DNA of 64,000 bases, taken from Halomontanus rarus (lineage in GTDB: Archaea; Halobacteriota; Halobacteria; Halobacteriales; Natrialbaceae). The position numbers and the translations under genes were made by a program. Positions 33,503 through 43,587 of this stretch are shown piece after piece. Position 1 is the stretch's first letter. Every line of letters begins with the position of its first letter. The stretch spans positions 3,844,001 to 3,908,000 of the forward strand of contig NZ_CP071597.1 of NCBI RefSeq assembly GCF_017357405.1. Direction: 5' to 3'. Below the pieces are notes generated by a model. The model saw only the letters and a program-made list of their open reading frames with translations. It was not told where the DNA came from and searched no databases.

Positions 33503-34309
33503 ATGTCAGAAGACTCGAATTCGTCACTCACCGACAGTCTCGACCTCGAAATCGACTCCCTTCCCGTCGCCACCACCGCGACGCTCTCGCTTGCCGCGTT
33601 CCTCTGGCTCGTTCTCCTCGCCGGGTGGCTCCCGATGCCGATGGCCGGCGTCGACGCGCCAATGAGTGCCCCCGGCGTTCCCGAACTGATCGGGACCGCG
33701 AACGGGCTCGCCGGCGTCGGCGCGTACCTCCTCGTGTGGGGGACGATGATGATGGCGATGATGCTCCCGTCGATGGTGCCCGCAGTCAGGCGGTTTTCGG
33801 CGGAACTGTGCGGCCCGATCCGCCGGACGCTGCCCCCCGCCGCGGCCTTCGTCGGCGCGTACGCCCTCGCGTGGACGCTCACCGGAATCGTCCCGCTGGC
33901 CGTCGACGCGGTGGTCTCGATCCGCTCGCTCGCGGTCGATGGCGGGCCGCTCTTCGTCGCGATCCTGCTCCTGCTCGCCGGCGTCTATCAACTCACGCCG
34001 CTGAAACGCGGCTTGCTCGAGCGCTGCCGGGGCTGTCTCGGCGTCTGTCACCGACCCGGCGTCGTCGACGGCCTCCGACACGGGTTCGAACACGCCGTCA
34101 GGTGTATCGGCTGTACCTGGGCGCTGTTCGCGCTCATGGTCGGCCTCGGCTCGATGAACCCGCTCGTCATGGTCGGCCTGACGCTGGTCGTCTCCCTCGA
34201 GCGCCTCGCCGACGAGAGCGATCGCTACGCGCTCGCGACGGGTGCGGTTCTCCTCGCCGGCGGCGCACTCGCCGTCGGCGTCGCTGTGGGCGGTCCGTTA
34301 CCCGCCTGA
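33503..34309 (+). CDS. DUF2182 family membrane protein
   Basis: This 268-residue protein has about seven hydrophobic segments and the family signature WGTMMMAMMLPSMVPAVRRF near residue 80. A second conserved region, CRGCLGVCHRPG followed by GFEHAVRCIGCTWALFALMV, carries several Cys and His that could bind metal. DUF2182 is described as a predicted metal-binding integral membrane family. The setting among oxidase, permease and transporter genes suggests metal (perhaps copper) handling, which is inference. Confidence 0.88.
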   Translation: MSEDSNSSLTDSLDLEIDSLPVATTATLSLAAFLWLVLLAGWLPMPMAGVDAPMSAPGVPELIGTANGLAGVGAYLLVWGTMMMAMMLPSMVPAVRRFSAELCGPIRRTLPPAAAFVGAYALAWTLTGIVPLAVDAVVSIRSLAVDGGPLFVAILLLLAGVYQLTPLKRGLLERCRGCLGVCHRPGVVDGLRHGFEHAVRCIGCTWALFALMVGLGSMNPLVMVGLTLVVSLERLADESDRYALATGAVLLAGGALAVGVAVGGPLPA

Positions 34310-34381
34310 GACTCGTCGCCGCCGGCGGTAGTCGCGCCGGGGCGCGAGACCGACAGTGGCGGCGGTCGGCCCGAAAAAGGT

Positions 34382-34406
34382 GTCAGAAACGGACATTATG
34401 TCTGAC
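34382..34406. repeat. Inverted repeat GTCAGA ... TCTGAC
   Basis: Six-base arms separated by 13 bases, just upstream of the box A of the coiled-coil gene. Candidate operator for the smc region, or transcript end of the DUF2182 gene. Confidence 0.35.
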
Positions 34407-34411
34407 GTACG

Positions 34412-34417
34412 TTTAAG
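34412..34417 (+). promoter_or_regulatory. Box A of the coiled-coil gene and smc-scpA block
   Basis: TTTAAG lies 25-30 bases before the ATG at 34442. No comparably good element was seen directly before smc, so this promoter may serve all three genes. Confidence 0.5.
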
Positions 34418-34441
34418 TGGCGAGACGGAACCCTAGTAGGT

Positions 34442-34756
34442 ATGTCGAAAAACCGCGTCGAGGAACTCGAGGCGACGGTCGCCGAACTGCAGTCGACGGT
34501 CGAAGGACTCACCGAAGAGCTCGTCGAGTCGAAAGAACGTATCCGCGTGCTCGAAGCCGAGATCGACGCCGACGTGCCGACGCGCGTCCCGGAGCGACGC
34601 AACAGTGACGGAACCGGCGAAGAGACCAGCCAGGAGGCTCTGGAGGCAGAACCCGACGACGTCGCCGAGGCGGCAGCCGAAGCCGATAAGGGCGACCAGA
34701 CCCAGACTGAGAACGAAGCGGAAGACTCAGGTACCGACGACATTATCGTCGCATAA
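34442..34756 (+). CDS. Small coiled-coil protein upstream of smc (DUF7518-like)
   Basis: This 104-residue protein's residues 1-42 form an ideal leucine-heptad coiled coil (EELEATVAELQSTVEGLTEE). The remainder is acidic and disordered and ends in TDDIIVA. It lies 102 bases before smc with a strong promoter of its own. The position and coiled coil make it a candidate accessory of the condensin complex, but no direct evidence exists. Confidence 0.75.
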   Translation: MSKNRVEELEATVAELQSTVEGLTEELVESKERIRVLEAEIDADVPTRVPERRNSDGTGEETSQEALEAEPDDVAEAAAEADKGDQTQTENEAEDSGTDDIIVA

Positions 34757-34858
34757 CTGCTCGGCTCACGCGACACCGGCTCGAGCGATTCGAGCCGAGA
34801 GACGGTCGAGCGAAGACGCTATCGACGGTACGCCGCCCACGGAGGACTCGAGAAGAAG

Positions 34859-37800
34859 ATGCACATCAAGGCGCTCGTCCTGGACAATTTCAAGAGCTTC
34901 GGCCGGAAGACCAAGATCCCGTTCTACGAGGACTTCACGGTCGTCACCGGCCCGAACGGCTCCGGCAAGTCGAACATCATCGACGCCGTCCTGTTCGCAC
35001 TGGGACTGGCGAGAACGCGGGGCATCCGCGCCGAGAAGCTGACCGATCTCATCTACAACCCCGGTCACGACGGCGGCGACGACAGCAGCGGGCCGCGGGA
35101 GGCCACCGTCGAAGTCATTCTCGACAACGGCGACGACACCCTCGAGCGCTCGCAGGTCGTCAACGCCGCGGGCAGCGACGACGTCGGCGACTGCGAGGAG
35201 ATCTCGATCCGCCGGCGGGTCAAGGAGACCGAGGACAACTACTACTCCTACTACTACCTCAACGACCGTTCGGTGAACCTCTCGGACATTCAGGATCTCC
35301 TGGCCCAGGCCGGCGTGACGCCGGAAGGCTACAACGTCGTCATGCAGGGCGACGTCACCGAGATCATCAACATGACGCCGTACTCCCGGCGTCAGATCAT
35401 CGACGAGATCGCTGGCGTCGCCGAGTTCGACGCCAAAAAGGAGGACGCCTTCGAAGAACTCGAGGTCGTCCAGGAGCGCATCGACGAGGCCGAACTCCGG
35501 ATCGAGGAGAAACGCAACCGACTCGGCCAACTCGAGGACGAACGCCAGACCGCCCTTCGCTACCGGCGGCTCCGCGACGAGAAAGAAGAGTACGAGGGCT
35601 ACCAGAAAGCCAGCGAACTCGAGGAGAAACGCGGCGACCTCGAGACGGTCCGGAGCCGCGTCGACGACCTCGAGAGCGAACTCGAGGAGCTCCAGCGCGA
35701 ACTCGACGAGCGCCAGGGGAAAGTCGTCCGGCTGCAGGAGGACCTCGAGGATCTCAACGCCGAGATCGAACGGAAGGGCGAGGACGAACAGCTCGAGATC
35801 AAAAGCGAGATCGAGGAGATCAAAGGCGACATCTCCCGGCTCGAGGACCGCATCGAAGCGAGCGAAGAACAGATCGACGAGGCCGAGGCCAAACGGCGCG
35901 AGGCGTTCGTCCAGATCGACCGCAAACAGGAGCGAGTCGAGGAACTCCAGTCGGAGATGCGCGAGCACAAACTCGAGAAGGCCTCCGTCAAGGCCGAGAT
36001 TCAAGAGCGGGAGGGCTCGCTCGAGGAGCTCCAGCGGGAGATCGACGAGGTCGACACCGAGTACGACGAGGTGAAGGCGGAACTGGCCGACCGGAAGGAC
36101 GCCTTAGAGGAAGCCAAGACCGAGAAGAACGACCTCCAGCGCGAGCAGGATCGCCTGCTCGACGAGGCCCGTCGCCGGTCGAACGCCATCTCCGAGAAGG
36201 AGACCGCGATCGAGGAGAAACGCGAGCAGCTTCCCGAACTCGCCGACGAACGCTCCGACTTAGAGCGCGAACTCGAGAAGGCCGAGAAAAACCGTGAGAA
36301 CATCGCGAGCGTCGTCGACGACCTGAAGGACGAGAAGCGCCGGCTGCAGTCGAACCTCGACGACCTCGACGACGAACTGCAGGCCAAACAACAGGAGTAC
36401 GCCGAACTCGAGGCCGCGGCGGGCGAGAGCGGCGACTCCTCGTTCGGCCGCGCGGTGACGACGATTCTGAACTCGGGGATCGACGGCGTCCACGGTGCCG
36501 TCGCCCAGCTGGGCAGCGTCTCCGGCGAGTACGCGGTGGCCTGTGAGACCGCGGCTGGCAACCGGCTCGCGAACGTCGTCGTCGACGACGACGTGATCGG
36601 CCAGCAGTGTATCGAGTACCTCAAGTCCCGCAACGCGGGTCGTGCGACCTTCCTCCCGATCACGAAGATGCACGAGCGGAACCTGCCGAACGCGCCCTCC
36701 GATCCCGGCGTGGTGGACTTCGCATACAACCTGGTCGACTTCGACGCCCAGTTCGCGGGCATCTTCTCGTACGTCCTCGGGGACACCCTCGTCGTCGAGG
36801 ACATCGAAACCGCCCGCGCGTACATGGGCGACTACCGGATGGTCACCTTGGACGGCGACCTGGTCGAGAAGAGCGGCGCGATGACCGGCGGCTCCCGCAA
36901 GGGCTCTCGCTACTCCTTTACCGCCGGCGGGAAGGGTCAACTCGAGCGCGTCGCGACGAAGATCACGGAACTGCAGGACGAGCGCGAGTCGGTCCGCGCG
37001 GACCTCCGCGGCGTCGAGGAACGCCTCGACGACGCCCGGGACCGCCAGACCGACGCCGCCGACGAGGTCCGCTCGATCGAAGCCGAACGCGAGCGACTCG
37101 CAGAGGAACGCGAGCGGATCGAAGGCGAGATCGAGAGTCTCGAGGGCGAACTCGAGGATATCGAAGCGGAACGCCAGACGGTCGACGAGCGGATGACCGA
37201 GATCTCGGGCGAGATCGAGTCCAAGCAGACCGACATCGCGGAGATCGAAGCGGCCATCGACGACCTCGAGACGGAGCTCGCGGATTCGAAGATTCCGGAA
37301 CTCACCGCCCAGATCGAGGAGATCGAAGCCGAGATCGACGAGCGCGAGGACCGGATCGACGACCTCGACAGCAAACTCAACGAACTGGGTCTCGAGAAGC
37401 AGTACGCCGAGGGGGCCGTCGAGGACCTTCACGACGAGATCGAGACCGCCCAGAACCGGAAGGCCGAGTACGAAGAGCGCATCGACGACTGCGAGGAGGC
37501 GATCGAGGAGAAACGCGAGGAACTCGAGGCCAAACACGAGGCCGTCGCGGAACTCGAGGAGGAGTTGACCGAGCTCAAAGGAGAGCGGTCCGACCTCAAG
37601 GAGGAACTCTCGGCGGCGCGGACGGCTCGCGACCAGCAACAAGACCGGGTCAACGCCGTCGAGGGCTCCCTCGAGAACAACCGCGAGCGCGCACGGGAGC
37701 TGTCCCGCGAGATCGAGACCCTCGAGATCGAGGTCGGCGACTACGACCCCGAGAACGTACCGGACCACGACACCGTTGTCGAGATGATCGAGTTGCTCGA

Positions 37801-38437
37801 GGCGGACATGGAGGCGATGGAGCCGGTGAACATGCTGGCCATCGACGAGTACGACGAGGTGCGAAGCGACCTCGAGACCATCGAGGAGGGCCGGGACACG
37901 TTAGTCGAGGAGGCAGACGGGATCCGCGAGCGAATCGAGCAGTACGAGACCCAGAAGAAACGGACGTTCATGGACGCCTACGACGCGATCGCCGAACACT
38001 TCACGGAAATCTTCGAGAAGCTCTCCGAGGGGACCGGGACCCTCCATCTGGAAGACGAGGCGGACCCGTTCGAAGGCGGCCTGACGATGAAGGCCCAGCC
38101 GGGCGACAAGCCGATTCAACGGCTAGACGCGATGTCCGGCGGCGAGAAGTCCCTGACCGCACTGGCCTTCATCTTCGCGATCCAGCGACACAACCCGGCA
38201 CCGTTCTACGCGTTAGACGAGGTCGACGCCTTCCTCGACGCCGTCAACGCCGAGCGCGTCGGTCAGATGGTCGACGAACTCGCCGGGCGCGCACAGTTCG
38301 TCGTCGTCTCACACCGCTCGGCGATGCTCGATCGCTCCGAGCGCGCGATCGGCGTCACGATGCAACAGGACAACGTGAGCGCGGTGACGGGGATCGACCT
38401 GAGTACCGACGGCGAGGAGGTCCCTGCGGATGACTAG
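34859..38437 (+). CDS. smc: Chromosome segregation ATPase Smc
   Basis: The 1192-residue SMC protein forms the ring of the archaeal condensin. The Walker A GPNGSGKS is at residues 31-38. Two long coiled coils flank the hinge (about 541-685, including GSVSGEYAVACETAAGNRLA and KSGAMTGGSRKG). The ABC signature LDAMSGGEKSLTALAF is at about 1086 and Walker B FYALDEVDAFLD follows. It is full length. It overlaps scpA by eight bases, so the two are translated together. It acts in the cytoplasm on the chromosome with ScpA, whose kleisin tail closes the ring. Confidence 0.97.
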   Translation: MHIKALVLDNFKSFGRKTKIPFYEDFTVVTGPNGSGKSNIIDAVLFALGLARTRGIRAEKLTDLIYNPGHDGGDDSSGPREATVEVILDNGDDTLERSQVVNAAGSDDVGDCEEISIRRRVKETEDNYYSYYYLNDRSVNLSDIQDLLAQAGVTPEGYNVVMQGDVTEIINMTPYSRRQIIDEIAGVAEFDAKKEDAFEELEVVQERIDEAELRIEEKRNRLGQLEDERQTALRYRRLRDEKEEYEGYQKASELEEKRGDLETVRSRVDDLESELEELQRELDERQGKVVRLQEDLEDLNAEIERKGEDEQLEIKSEIEEIKGDISRLEDRIEASEEQIDEAEAKRREAFVQIDRKQERVEELQSEMREHKLEKASVKAEIQEREGSLEELQREIDEVDTEYDEVKAELADRKDALEEAKTEKNDLQREQDRLLDEARRRSNAISEKETAIEEKREQLPELADERSDLERELEKAEKNRENIASVVDDLKDEKRRLQSNLDDLDDELQAKQQEYAELEAAAGESGDSSFGRAVTTILNSGIDGVHGAVAQLGSVSGEYAVACETAAGNRLANVVVDDDVIGQQCIEYLKSRNAGRATFLPITKMHERNLPNAPSDPGVVDFAYNLVDFDAQFAGIFSYVLGDTLVVEDIETARAYMGDYRMVTLDGDLVEKSGAMTGGSRKGSRYSFTAGGKGQLERVATKITELQDERESVRADLRGVEERLDDARDRQTDAADEVRSIEAERERLAEERERIEGEIESLEGELEDIEAERQTVDERMTEISGEIESKQTDIAEIEAAIDDLETELADSKIPELTAQIEEIEAEIDEREDRIDDLDSKLNELGLEKQYAEGAVEDLHDEIETAQNRKAEYEERIDDCEEAIEEKREELEAKHEAVAELEEELTELKGERSDLKEELSAARTARDQQQDRVNAVEGSLENNRERARELSREIETLEIEVGDYDPENVPDHDTVVEMIELLEADMEAMEPVNMLAIDEYDEVRSDLETIEEGRDTLVEEADGIRERIEQYETQKKRTFMDAYDAIAEHFTEIFEKLSEGTGTLHLEDEADPFEGGLTMKAQPGDKPIQRLDAMSGGEKSLTALAFIFAIQRHNPAPFYALDEVDAFLDAVNAERVGQMVDELAGRAQFVVVSHRSAMLDRSERAIGVTMQQDNVSAVTGIDLSTDGEEVPADD

Positions 38438-39479
38438 CGGCGAGCGGGGTTCTTCCGACGAGGAGAGCGAGCGCCGAACCGACGGCGGCGAAGTCGACGG
38501 CGGGGACGAAGACGACATCCCCCTGAACATCGCCGGTCACGACGACCGCACCCCGCCGGGTGAAGCGCGCGGGGAGACCACCCTCGAGTTCAGCGAGGGG
38601 ACGTCGGTCGAACGCGGTGACAGTGGCGGAGAAGGCGAAGACGAAGACGAAGACGAAGACGAAGACGACGACATCGAACCCGTCGAACTACTCGTTCAGC
38701 TCGCGAAAAACGGAGAGATCGACCCCTGGGACATCGACATCGTCCACGTGACCGATCGGTTCCTCGAAGTTCTCGACGAGGCCGACCTCCGGACCTCCGG
38801 CCGGGCGCTGTTCTACGCGAGCGTCCTCTTGCGGATGAAAAGCGACGAACTGTTCGCCGTCGACGAACCCGACGAGGAGGAGCTCCCGCCGTGGGAAGCG
38901 CCGTTCGCCGACGACGGAGCGATGGCCGGGGAGGGCGGCGACGGCGAGGGAGCCGTCCCCGGTTTCGACCCCGTCGAGAACCTCGAGTCGGAGATGGAGC
39001 GACGCCTCGAGCGCAAGCAGGCCCGCGGAAAGCCCGAGACGCTCGACGAACTCGTCCGGGAACTCCGGGACGCGGAACGCGGCACCTGGTGGAAGGAGTC
39101 TCGAACCTACGACACCAGCGAGTCACCGCAGGGATTCAGCCGCGGGATGCAGGAACTCAGCTACCACTCCGGCGACGACTACCGCGTCGACGACGAGCCG
39201 ACGGCTGACGACGTGACGCACACCGCCCACGAGGAGGACATCGAGGCGGTGATCGACGACGTCGAAGCGGAACTCGAGGACCACTACGAGAAGGGACGCG
39301 AGGAAGTGCTCTACGCGGAGATCGAACTGGCCGGCGGCACGCGCGTCATGACCTACCTCGCCTTGCTCTTTCTCTCCCACCGCGGGAGCGTCCGCCTCGA
39401 GCAGGACGAGCTGTTCGGAGACCTCTGGGTTCAGCAGGTGACGGTGGAGACGGAGCCGACGGAAGCGATCGCCGACTGA
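38430..39479 (+). CDS. scpA: Segregation and condensation protein ScpA (kleisin)
   Basis: This 349-residue kleisin has an acidic N-terminal extension (residues 1-85), including a run of seven Glu-Asp-type codons made by a GAAGAC repeat. The N-terminal kleisin domain (PVELLVQLAKNGEIDPWDID, VTDRFLEVLDEADL, LFYASVLLRMKSDELFA) and the C-terminal winged helix (MTYLALLFLSHRGSVRLEQD, ELFGDLWVQQV) follow. It bridges the two Smc heads. No scpB is nearby. The overlap with smc supports stoichiometric co-expression. Confidence 0.95.
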   Translation: MTSGERGSSDEESERRTDGGEVDGGDEDDIPLNIAGHDDRTPPGEARGETTLEFSEGTSVERGDSGGEGEDEDEDEDEDDDIEPVELLVQLAKNGEIDPWDIDIVHVTDRFLEVLDEADLRTSGRALFYASVLLRMKSDELFAVDEPDEEELPPWEAPFADDGAMAGEGGDGEGAVPGFDPVENLESEMERRLERKQARGKPETLDELVRELRDAERGTWWKESRTYDTSESPQGFSRGMQELSYHSGDDYRVDDEPTADDVTHTAHEEDIEAVIDDVEAELEDHYEKGREEVLYAEIELAGGTRVMTYLALLFLSHRGSVRLEQDELFGDLWVQQVTVETEPTEAIAD

Positions 39480-39572
39480 AGTCGATCGTCGCCGACGCTC
39501 TCGAGTCCGAAACCCGAGTCCGCCCGAAAATATATCACGGACTCGGCCGCGTTTTCGACCACGAAACGACCG

Positions 39573-40325
39573 ATGTCGGACGAGAACCGGTCGGAACGAG
39601 CGATCACGATCGACGGATACGATCACCTGGCGACGCGGCGGGAGACGCTCGAACGCTGGGAGAGTCCGTGGGCCGACAGTCCGTACCAGAAGTACTACGT
39701 CTGGCCGGCCGTCCGCCGGATACTCCCCGACGTCTCGGAGCTGGACGTACTGGACGCCGGGTGCGGAATCGGCGACTACACCGGTACGCTCCTCGAGAGA
39801 GGCGCATCCGTCGTCGGCGTCGATACGAGCGAGAACGCGCTCGCGACCGCGCGCGAGCGGTTCGGTGACCGGGCGACGTTCCACCGACAGGATCTGACGG
39901 AGCCGCTGGAATTCGCGTCGGCCGGTCGCTTCGACCTCGTCTTTTGTAATCTCGTCCTCGATCACATCGAGGACTGGGGTCCGGTCTTCACCGAGTTTCA
40001 GCGGGTCCTGACGCCGGGTGGCGAGGTGGTGTTTACGACGATCCATCCGATGCGACGCTACCGCCGGCATCGAGACGAACTGACGGGCTACCACGAGACG
40101 GAGGCGTACGTGTCCGAGTGGGGAACCACCGACGCGCGAATCGCCTCGTACCACCGCCCGGTCGAGGCGATACTCGAGTCGCTCACCGAGGCCGGGTTCT
40201 CGGTCGACGAGTTTCGGGAAGCGACACCGCAAGAACAGTTCGCGGAGTACGATCCGGAGCGATACGAGACTGCGATGGAGCGACCGGACACGCTGTGTGT
40301 TCGGGCTCGAGTGACCGAACAATAG
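39573..40325 (+). CDS. Class I SAM-dependent methyltransferase
   Basis: This 250-residue protein's motif I, VLDAGCGIGDYTGTLLERGA, is near residue 57, motif II VVGVDTSENAL follows, and motif IV is FCNLVLDHIEDW. It belongs to the UbiE/Methyltransf_11 type. Substrate unknown. An AT-rich element (AAATATATCA) lies about 40 bases upstream. It stands alone between scpA and a converging HTH gene. Confidence 0.88.
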   Translation: MSDENRSERAITIDGYDHLATRRETLERWESPWADSPYQKYYVWPAVRRILPDVSELDVLDAGCGIGDYTGTLLERGASVVGVDTSENALATARERFGDRATFHRQDLTEPLEFASAGRFDLVFCNLVLDHIEDWGPVFTEFQRVLTPGGEVVFTTIHPMRRYRRHRDELTGYHETEAYVSEWGTTDARIASYHRPVEAILESLTEAGFSVDEFREATPQEQFAEYDPERYETAMERPDTLCVRARVTEQ

Positions 40326-40462
40326 AACGTCGAATCCACCGGATACGGATTCCGAACGCGACTGGGTGCGATGAATACGAAAGCCGCCCGTATCTGGACA
40401 CCCTCTCAGGCGCAACTTCGATTTCGATCCCGATCCCGATCTTCACCCGACGGCCGGTCCGC

Positions 40463-40921
40463 TCACCGACTGTCGTCGCTTCGGTGGGCCGACGGCGCGG
40501 GCGCGTCCTCGACGATGTACGGGTCCTCCGGCGGTTTACTGTAGAGGAAGAGTAACCTGGATTGCTCGAGTTTCTCGGAGACGTGTTCTGACGAGCGCGC
40601 ACGCTCGACGTACGGTTGGATGTCCGCGAAGTGTTCGGCGGCGACGACGTCACCGTTGCGGGCGTCGTAGTCGACGACGTCGTGGTCGGCGAGTCGCGGC
40701 AAGTGGTCATGGACCAGCGAGATCGCGACGTCTCGTCGATCGTCGTCGCTGACCGCCCGCGGGGAGACGTCTTGCTCCCACGCGGCGATCCACTGGGCCA
40801 ACTTCTCGACGGTCCCGTACTCGCTCTCTAGGAAGTGATAGAGGAGGTAGCGACGACGCGACGACGAGAGGAGTCCGAACGTGGTATCCAGATCCAGACC
40901 GGACGTTTGCGGGTTGGACAT
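40463..40921 (-). CDS. DUF7344-type winged-helix protein
   Basis: This 152-residue haloarchaeal protein has a winged-helix core: LLSSSRRRYLLYHFLESEYG, VAISLVHDHLPRLADHDVVD, YDARNGDVVAAE. This is the layout of the family now called DUF7344, considered a transcriptional regulator. The C-terminal 35 residues are polar. The target is unknown. Its transcript points toward the methyltransferase gene, convergently. Confidence 0.75.
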   Translation of the reverse strand: MSNPQTSGLDLDTTFGLLSSSRRRYLLYHFLESEYGTVEKLAQWIAAWEQDVSPRAVSDDDRRDVAISLVHDHLPRLADHDVVDYDARNGDVVAAEHFADIQPYVERARSSEHVSEKLEQSRLLFLYSKPPEDPYIVEDAPAPSAHRSDDSR

Positions 40922-41076
40922 TGGCAGTGTTTAGACCTCAGCCGTTACAACGTCAGCGCCCAACATATTTGGTTTTATAGTGTTCGTGACCGTGTGGCCC
41001 CCGGGACGTTCAAATTTCGGTGAAAATCGCATACGTTTGTCTGTGGTTGACGAAACGAGTGACTCGAGTGGGGTGG

Positions 41077-41937
41077 TTACTCGAGGTACTCGCCGGCCAG
41101 CAGCTCCACGCGCTCGCGGGTTTCTTCGGGGATCGCGTCCGTCGGCGTGTTGATCGTCCCCTCGAGTGCGGACCAGGCCTCGCTCTCGAAGTCCTCGGGC
41201 ATCGTTCGGACGGCGCGTTCGATCGTCGCGTTGATCGACTCCTGGTTGGCGGCGGCGTTCTCGAGGACTTCCTCGAGGGTAACCTCGCTATCCGACTTCC
41301 AGACGTCGTAGTCGGTGACACCGGCGATCGTCGCGTAGCTGAGTTCCGCTTCGCGGGCGAGTTTCGCCTCCGGGATGGCCGTCATGCCGACGATGTCCCA
41401 GCCCTGATTGCGGTAGAACTCGCTCTCGGCTTTCGTCGAGAACTGAGGACCCTCGATACAGACGTACGTGCCGTCCTCGGCGACCCCAGTATCGGCGTCC
41501 GTGGCCGCACGAGCGCTCGCCGCGAGGTGGCTCGCCAGTGCCGGGCAGTAGGGTTCGGCGAAACCCATGTGGACGACCATCCCGTCGCCGAAGAAGGTGG
41601 GGGTGCGGTGTTTCGTCCGGTCGAAGATCTGGTCGGGAACGACGAGCGTCTGCGGGGGGAGGTCCTCGCGGAGGCTACCGACCGCGTTCGTCGAGATGAT
41701 TCGATCGACGCCGAGTCGCTTGAACGCGTAGATGTTCGCCCGATACTCAGCGTCGGTCGGATTGTGCTGGTGGTCCTCGCCGTGGCGCGGGAGGAAAACG
41801 ACCTCGTGGCCGGCGAGTTCGCCGATCGTCACGTCGTCGCTGGGATCGCCGTAGGGCGTCGAGATAGACTCCGTCCGCGTCTCCTCGAGTGGCAGTGCGT
41901 CGTAGATTCCGCTGCCGCCGATGACACCGATGGACAT
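41077..41937 (-). CDS. mtnP: S-methyl-5'-thioadenosine phosphorylase
   Basis: The 286-residue MTAP cleaves methylthioadenosine to adenine and methylthioribose 1-phosphate, recycling the by-product of polyamine and SAM chemistry. It starts IGVIGGSGIYDALPLEETRT, has the phosphate-site PRHGEDHQHNPT, the family signature IISTNAVGSLREDLPPQTLV and the substrate loop YVCIEGPQFSTKAESEFYR. The open frame extends 44 codons upstream, but the family start MSIGVIGGSG at 41937 was chosen. Confidence 0.94.
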   Translation of the reverse strand: MSIGVIGGSGIYDALPLEETRTESISTPYGDPSDDVTIGELAGHEVVFLPRHGEDHQHNPTDAEYRANIYAFKRLGVDRIISTNAVGSLREDLPPQTLVVPDQIFDRTKHRTPTFFGDGMVVHMGFAEPYCPALASHLAASARAATDADTGVAEDGTYVCIEGPQFSTKAESEFYRNQGWDIVGMTAIPEAKLAREAELSYATIAGVTDYDVWKSDSEVTLEEVLENAAANQESINATIERAVRTMPEDFESEAWSALEGTINTPTDAIPEETRERVELLAGEYLE

Positions 41938-42154
41938 GCGCGGTGATACCCGGGGAGCACCGTAAACGGTACGGATTCCGAACCCATAGTGGTACACGAT
42001 CGGCTCGAGTGGGGGTTCGGATTGGAGACGAAGTACCTCGGAGCAATTCGGTTCCCACCGAGACGACACGTACAGACCAGAACGAATTACAGGATTGAAT
42101 ATAGATGTCCACGTAGGCGACTATAGCGCGTCAGACCGCCGACTGTAATCTACC

Positions 42155-43399
42155 ATGACCGAAACATATGATGTTGTAATTGCCGGCTCCGGCCCCGCCG
42201 GGGGCCAGTGTGCTCGCGATCTCGCAGCCAGAGACTACGACGTCGTCGTCCTCGAGACCGAGGCAGAAGACGAGTTCCCGCGCCAGAGTAACAAATCGAC
42301 CGCGGGAACGTTCCCGTCGACGATGGCCGCGTTCGGGATTCCCGACGAGGTCGTGATGAACTTCACCGACGAGGTCGTCCTCGAATCGCCGACCAACCAC
42401 TACGTACAGACGCAGGCCGGAGCCGTCCTCGAGTTCGCCGATTTCAAGAACTTTCTGGTCGACGAGGCGCGAGCCGACGGTGCGGAGTATCGGTTCGACG
42501 CTCGCGTCACGAAACCCATTCTGGAGGGCGGTGAGATCGTAGGCGTGAAGTACAACGGTTCGGAGGAAATTTACGCGGACATCGTTATCGACGCGACGGG
42601 TCCCAGCGCACCGCTGGCGAAGGCGCTGGACGTGACCGATCTCAAGCGGGAGAATCAAGCGATCGGCGTCGAGTACGAGATGCGCGGGATCGACGTCGAC
42701 CACGACGAGTACGCGGACCTGACCGACGCGATGATGCTCCGTCTGGACCACCGCTACGCGCCGGGTGGGTACTCGTGGATCTTCCACACGGGGGACGATA
42801 CCGCGAAGGTCGGCGTCTGCTACATCCAGAACGAGAGCCACGGTAGGTACGCCCGAAGCGGGTACGGGATCGACGACTATCTCCAGCGCTGGCTCGATAC
42901 CGATCCGCGCTTCGAGGAGGCCGAACGGATCGAGGGGAAACAACATCGCGGTTCGGCACACATCCAGCTGCCGACCGGGATGAGCACGGACAACTTCATG
43001 GCGATCGGCGACACCGTGCCGACGGTCGATCCGCTCTGGGGGGAGGGGATCGGAACCTGTATGCGCTCGGGTCGGGCCGCAGCGATCACGGCGGATTACT
43101 GTCTCACTCACGACGCGATCGATACCTCCGCGGAGAACATGGCGATCTACGACCGGCTGTGGCACAGAGACGTCGCGCCGACGATGGAAAACCGGTTGCT
43201 GATGGTCGAGTTGCTCTATCGCGCGCCCAACAGCCGGTACGACGAACTCATGGCCGACCTCGAGCGTCTCGACGACGATGTCCTCGCTCGAGCCAATTCG
43301 GGGAATAAACGGGCGATTGCGAGGCTGTTGAAGCTTCGGGACGTCCCGATTCTGGCGAATCTCGCGCGGACGCGACTCTCGGAGCAGTTCGGGAACTGA
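42155..43399 (+). CDS. Geranylgeranyl reductase-type FAD oxidoreductase
   Basis: This 414-residue flavoprotein has the dinucleotide motif IAGSGPAGGQCARDL and the second FAD motif FMAIGDTVPTVDPLWGEGIG. It belongs to the GGR/digeranylgeranylglycerophospholipid reductase group that saturates isoprenoid chains of archaeal lipids or other polyprenyls (haloarchaea have several paralogues). The exact substrate cannot be assigned. A box-A-like GACTATAGC lies about 36 bases upstream. It is followed by a MATE exporter gene on the same strand. Confidence 0.82.
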   Translation: MTETYDVVIAGSGPAGGQCARDLAARDYDVVVLETEAEDEFPRQSNKSTAGTFPSTMAAFGIPDEVVMNFTDEVVLESPTNHYVQTQAGAVLEFADFKNFLVDEARADGAEYRFDARVTKPILEGGEIVGVKYNGSEEIYADIVIDATGPSAPLAKALDVTDLKRENQAIGVEYEMRGIDVDHDEYADLTDAMMLRLDHRYAPGGYSWIFHTGDDTAKVGVCYIQNESHGRYARSGYGIDDYLQRWLDTDPRFEEAERIEGKQHRGSAHIQLPTGMSTDNFMAIGDTVPTVDPLWGEGIGTCMRSGRAAAITADYCLTHDAIDTSAENMAIYDRLWHRDVAPTMENRLLMVELLYRAPNSRYDELMADLERLDDDVLARANSGNKRAIARLLKLRDVPILANLARTRLSEQFGN

Positions 43400-43587
43400 G
43401 TGGTCTCGGTTTTCACCGTCGTTCGGAATTCGCCGCGATCCACACGGGGAGACAGCACCTCGAGCGAGGGTGGGTACTTCAGGACTGTTAACGGCCGCGA
43501 CCGGTAAGAACGAGCGGCAGAGACAGAGTGGGACGTGGTATCACCCACTACGAGAGTTCAAGTAGCCCGAATGCATTTCGATTCGTA

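Noticed and set aside
36260..37768. Long minus-strand open frame opposite smc
   Set aside because: Antisense shadow of the Smc coiled coil; no family features.
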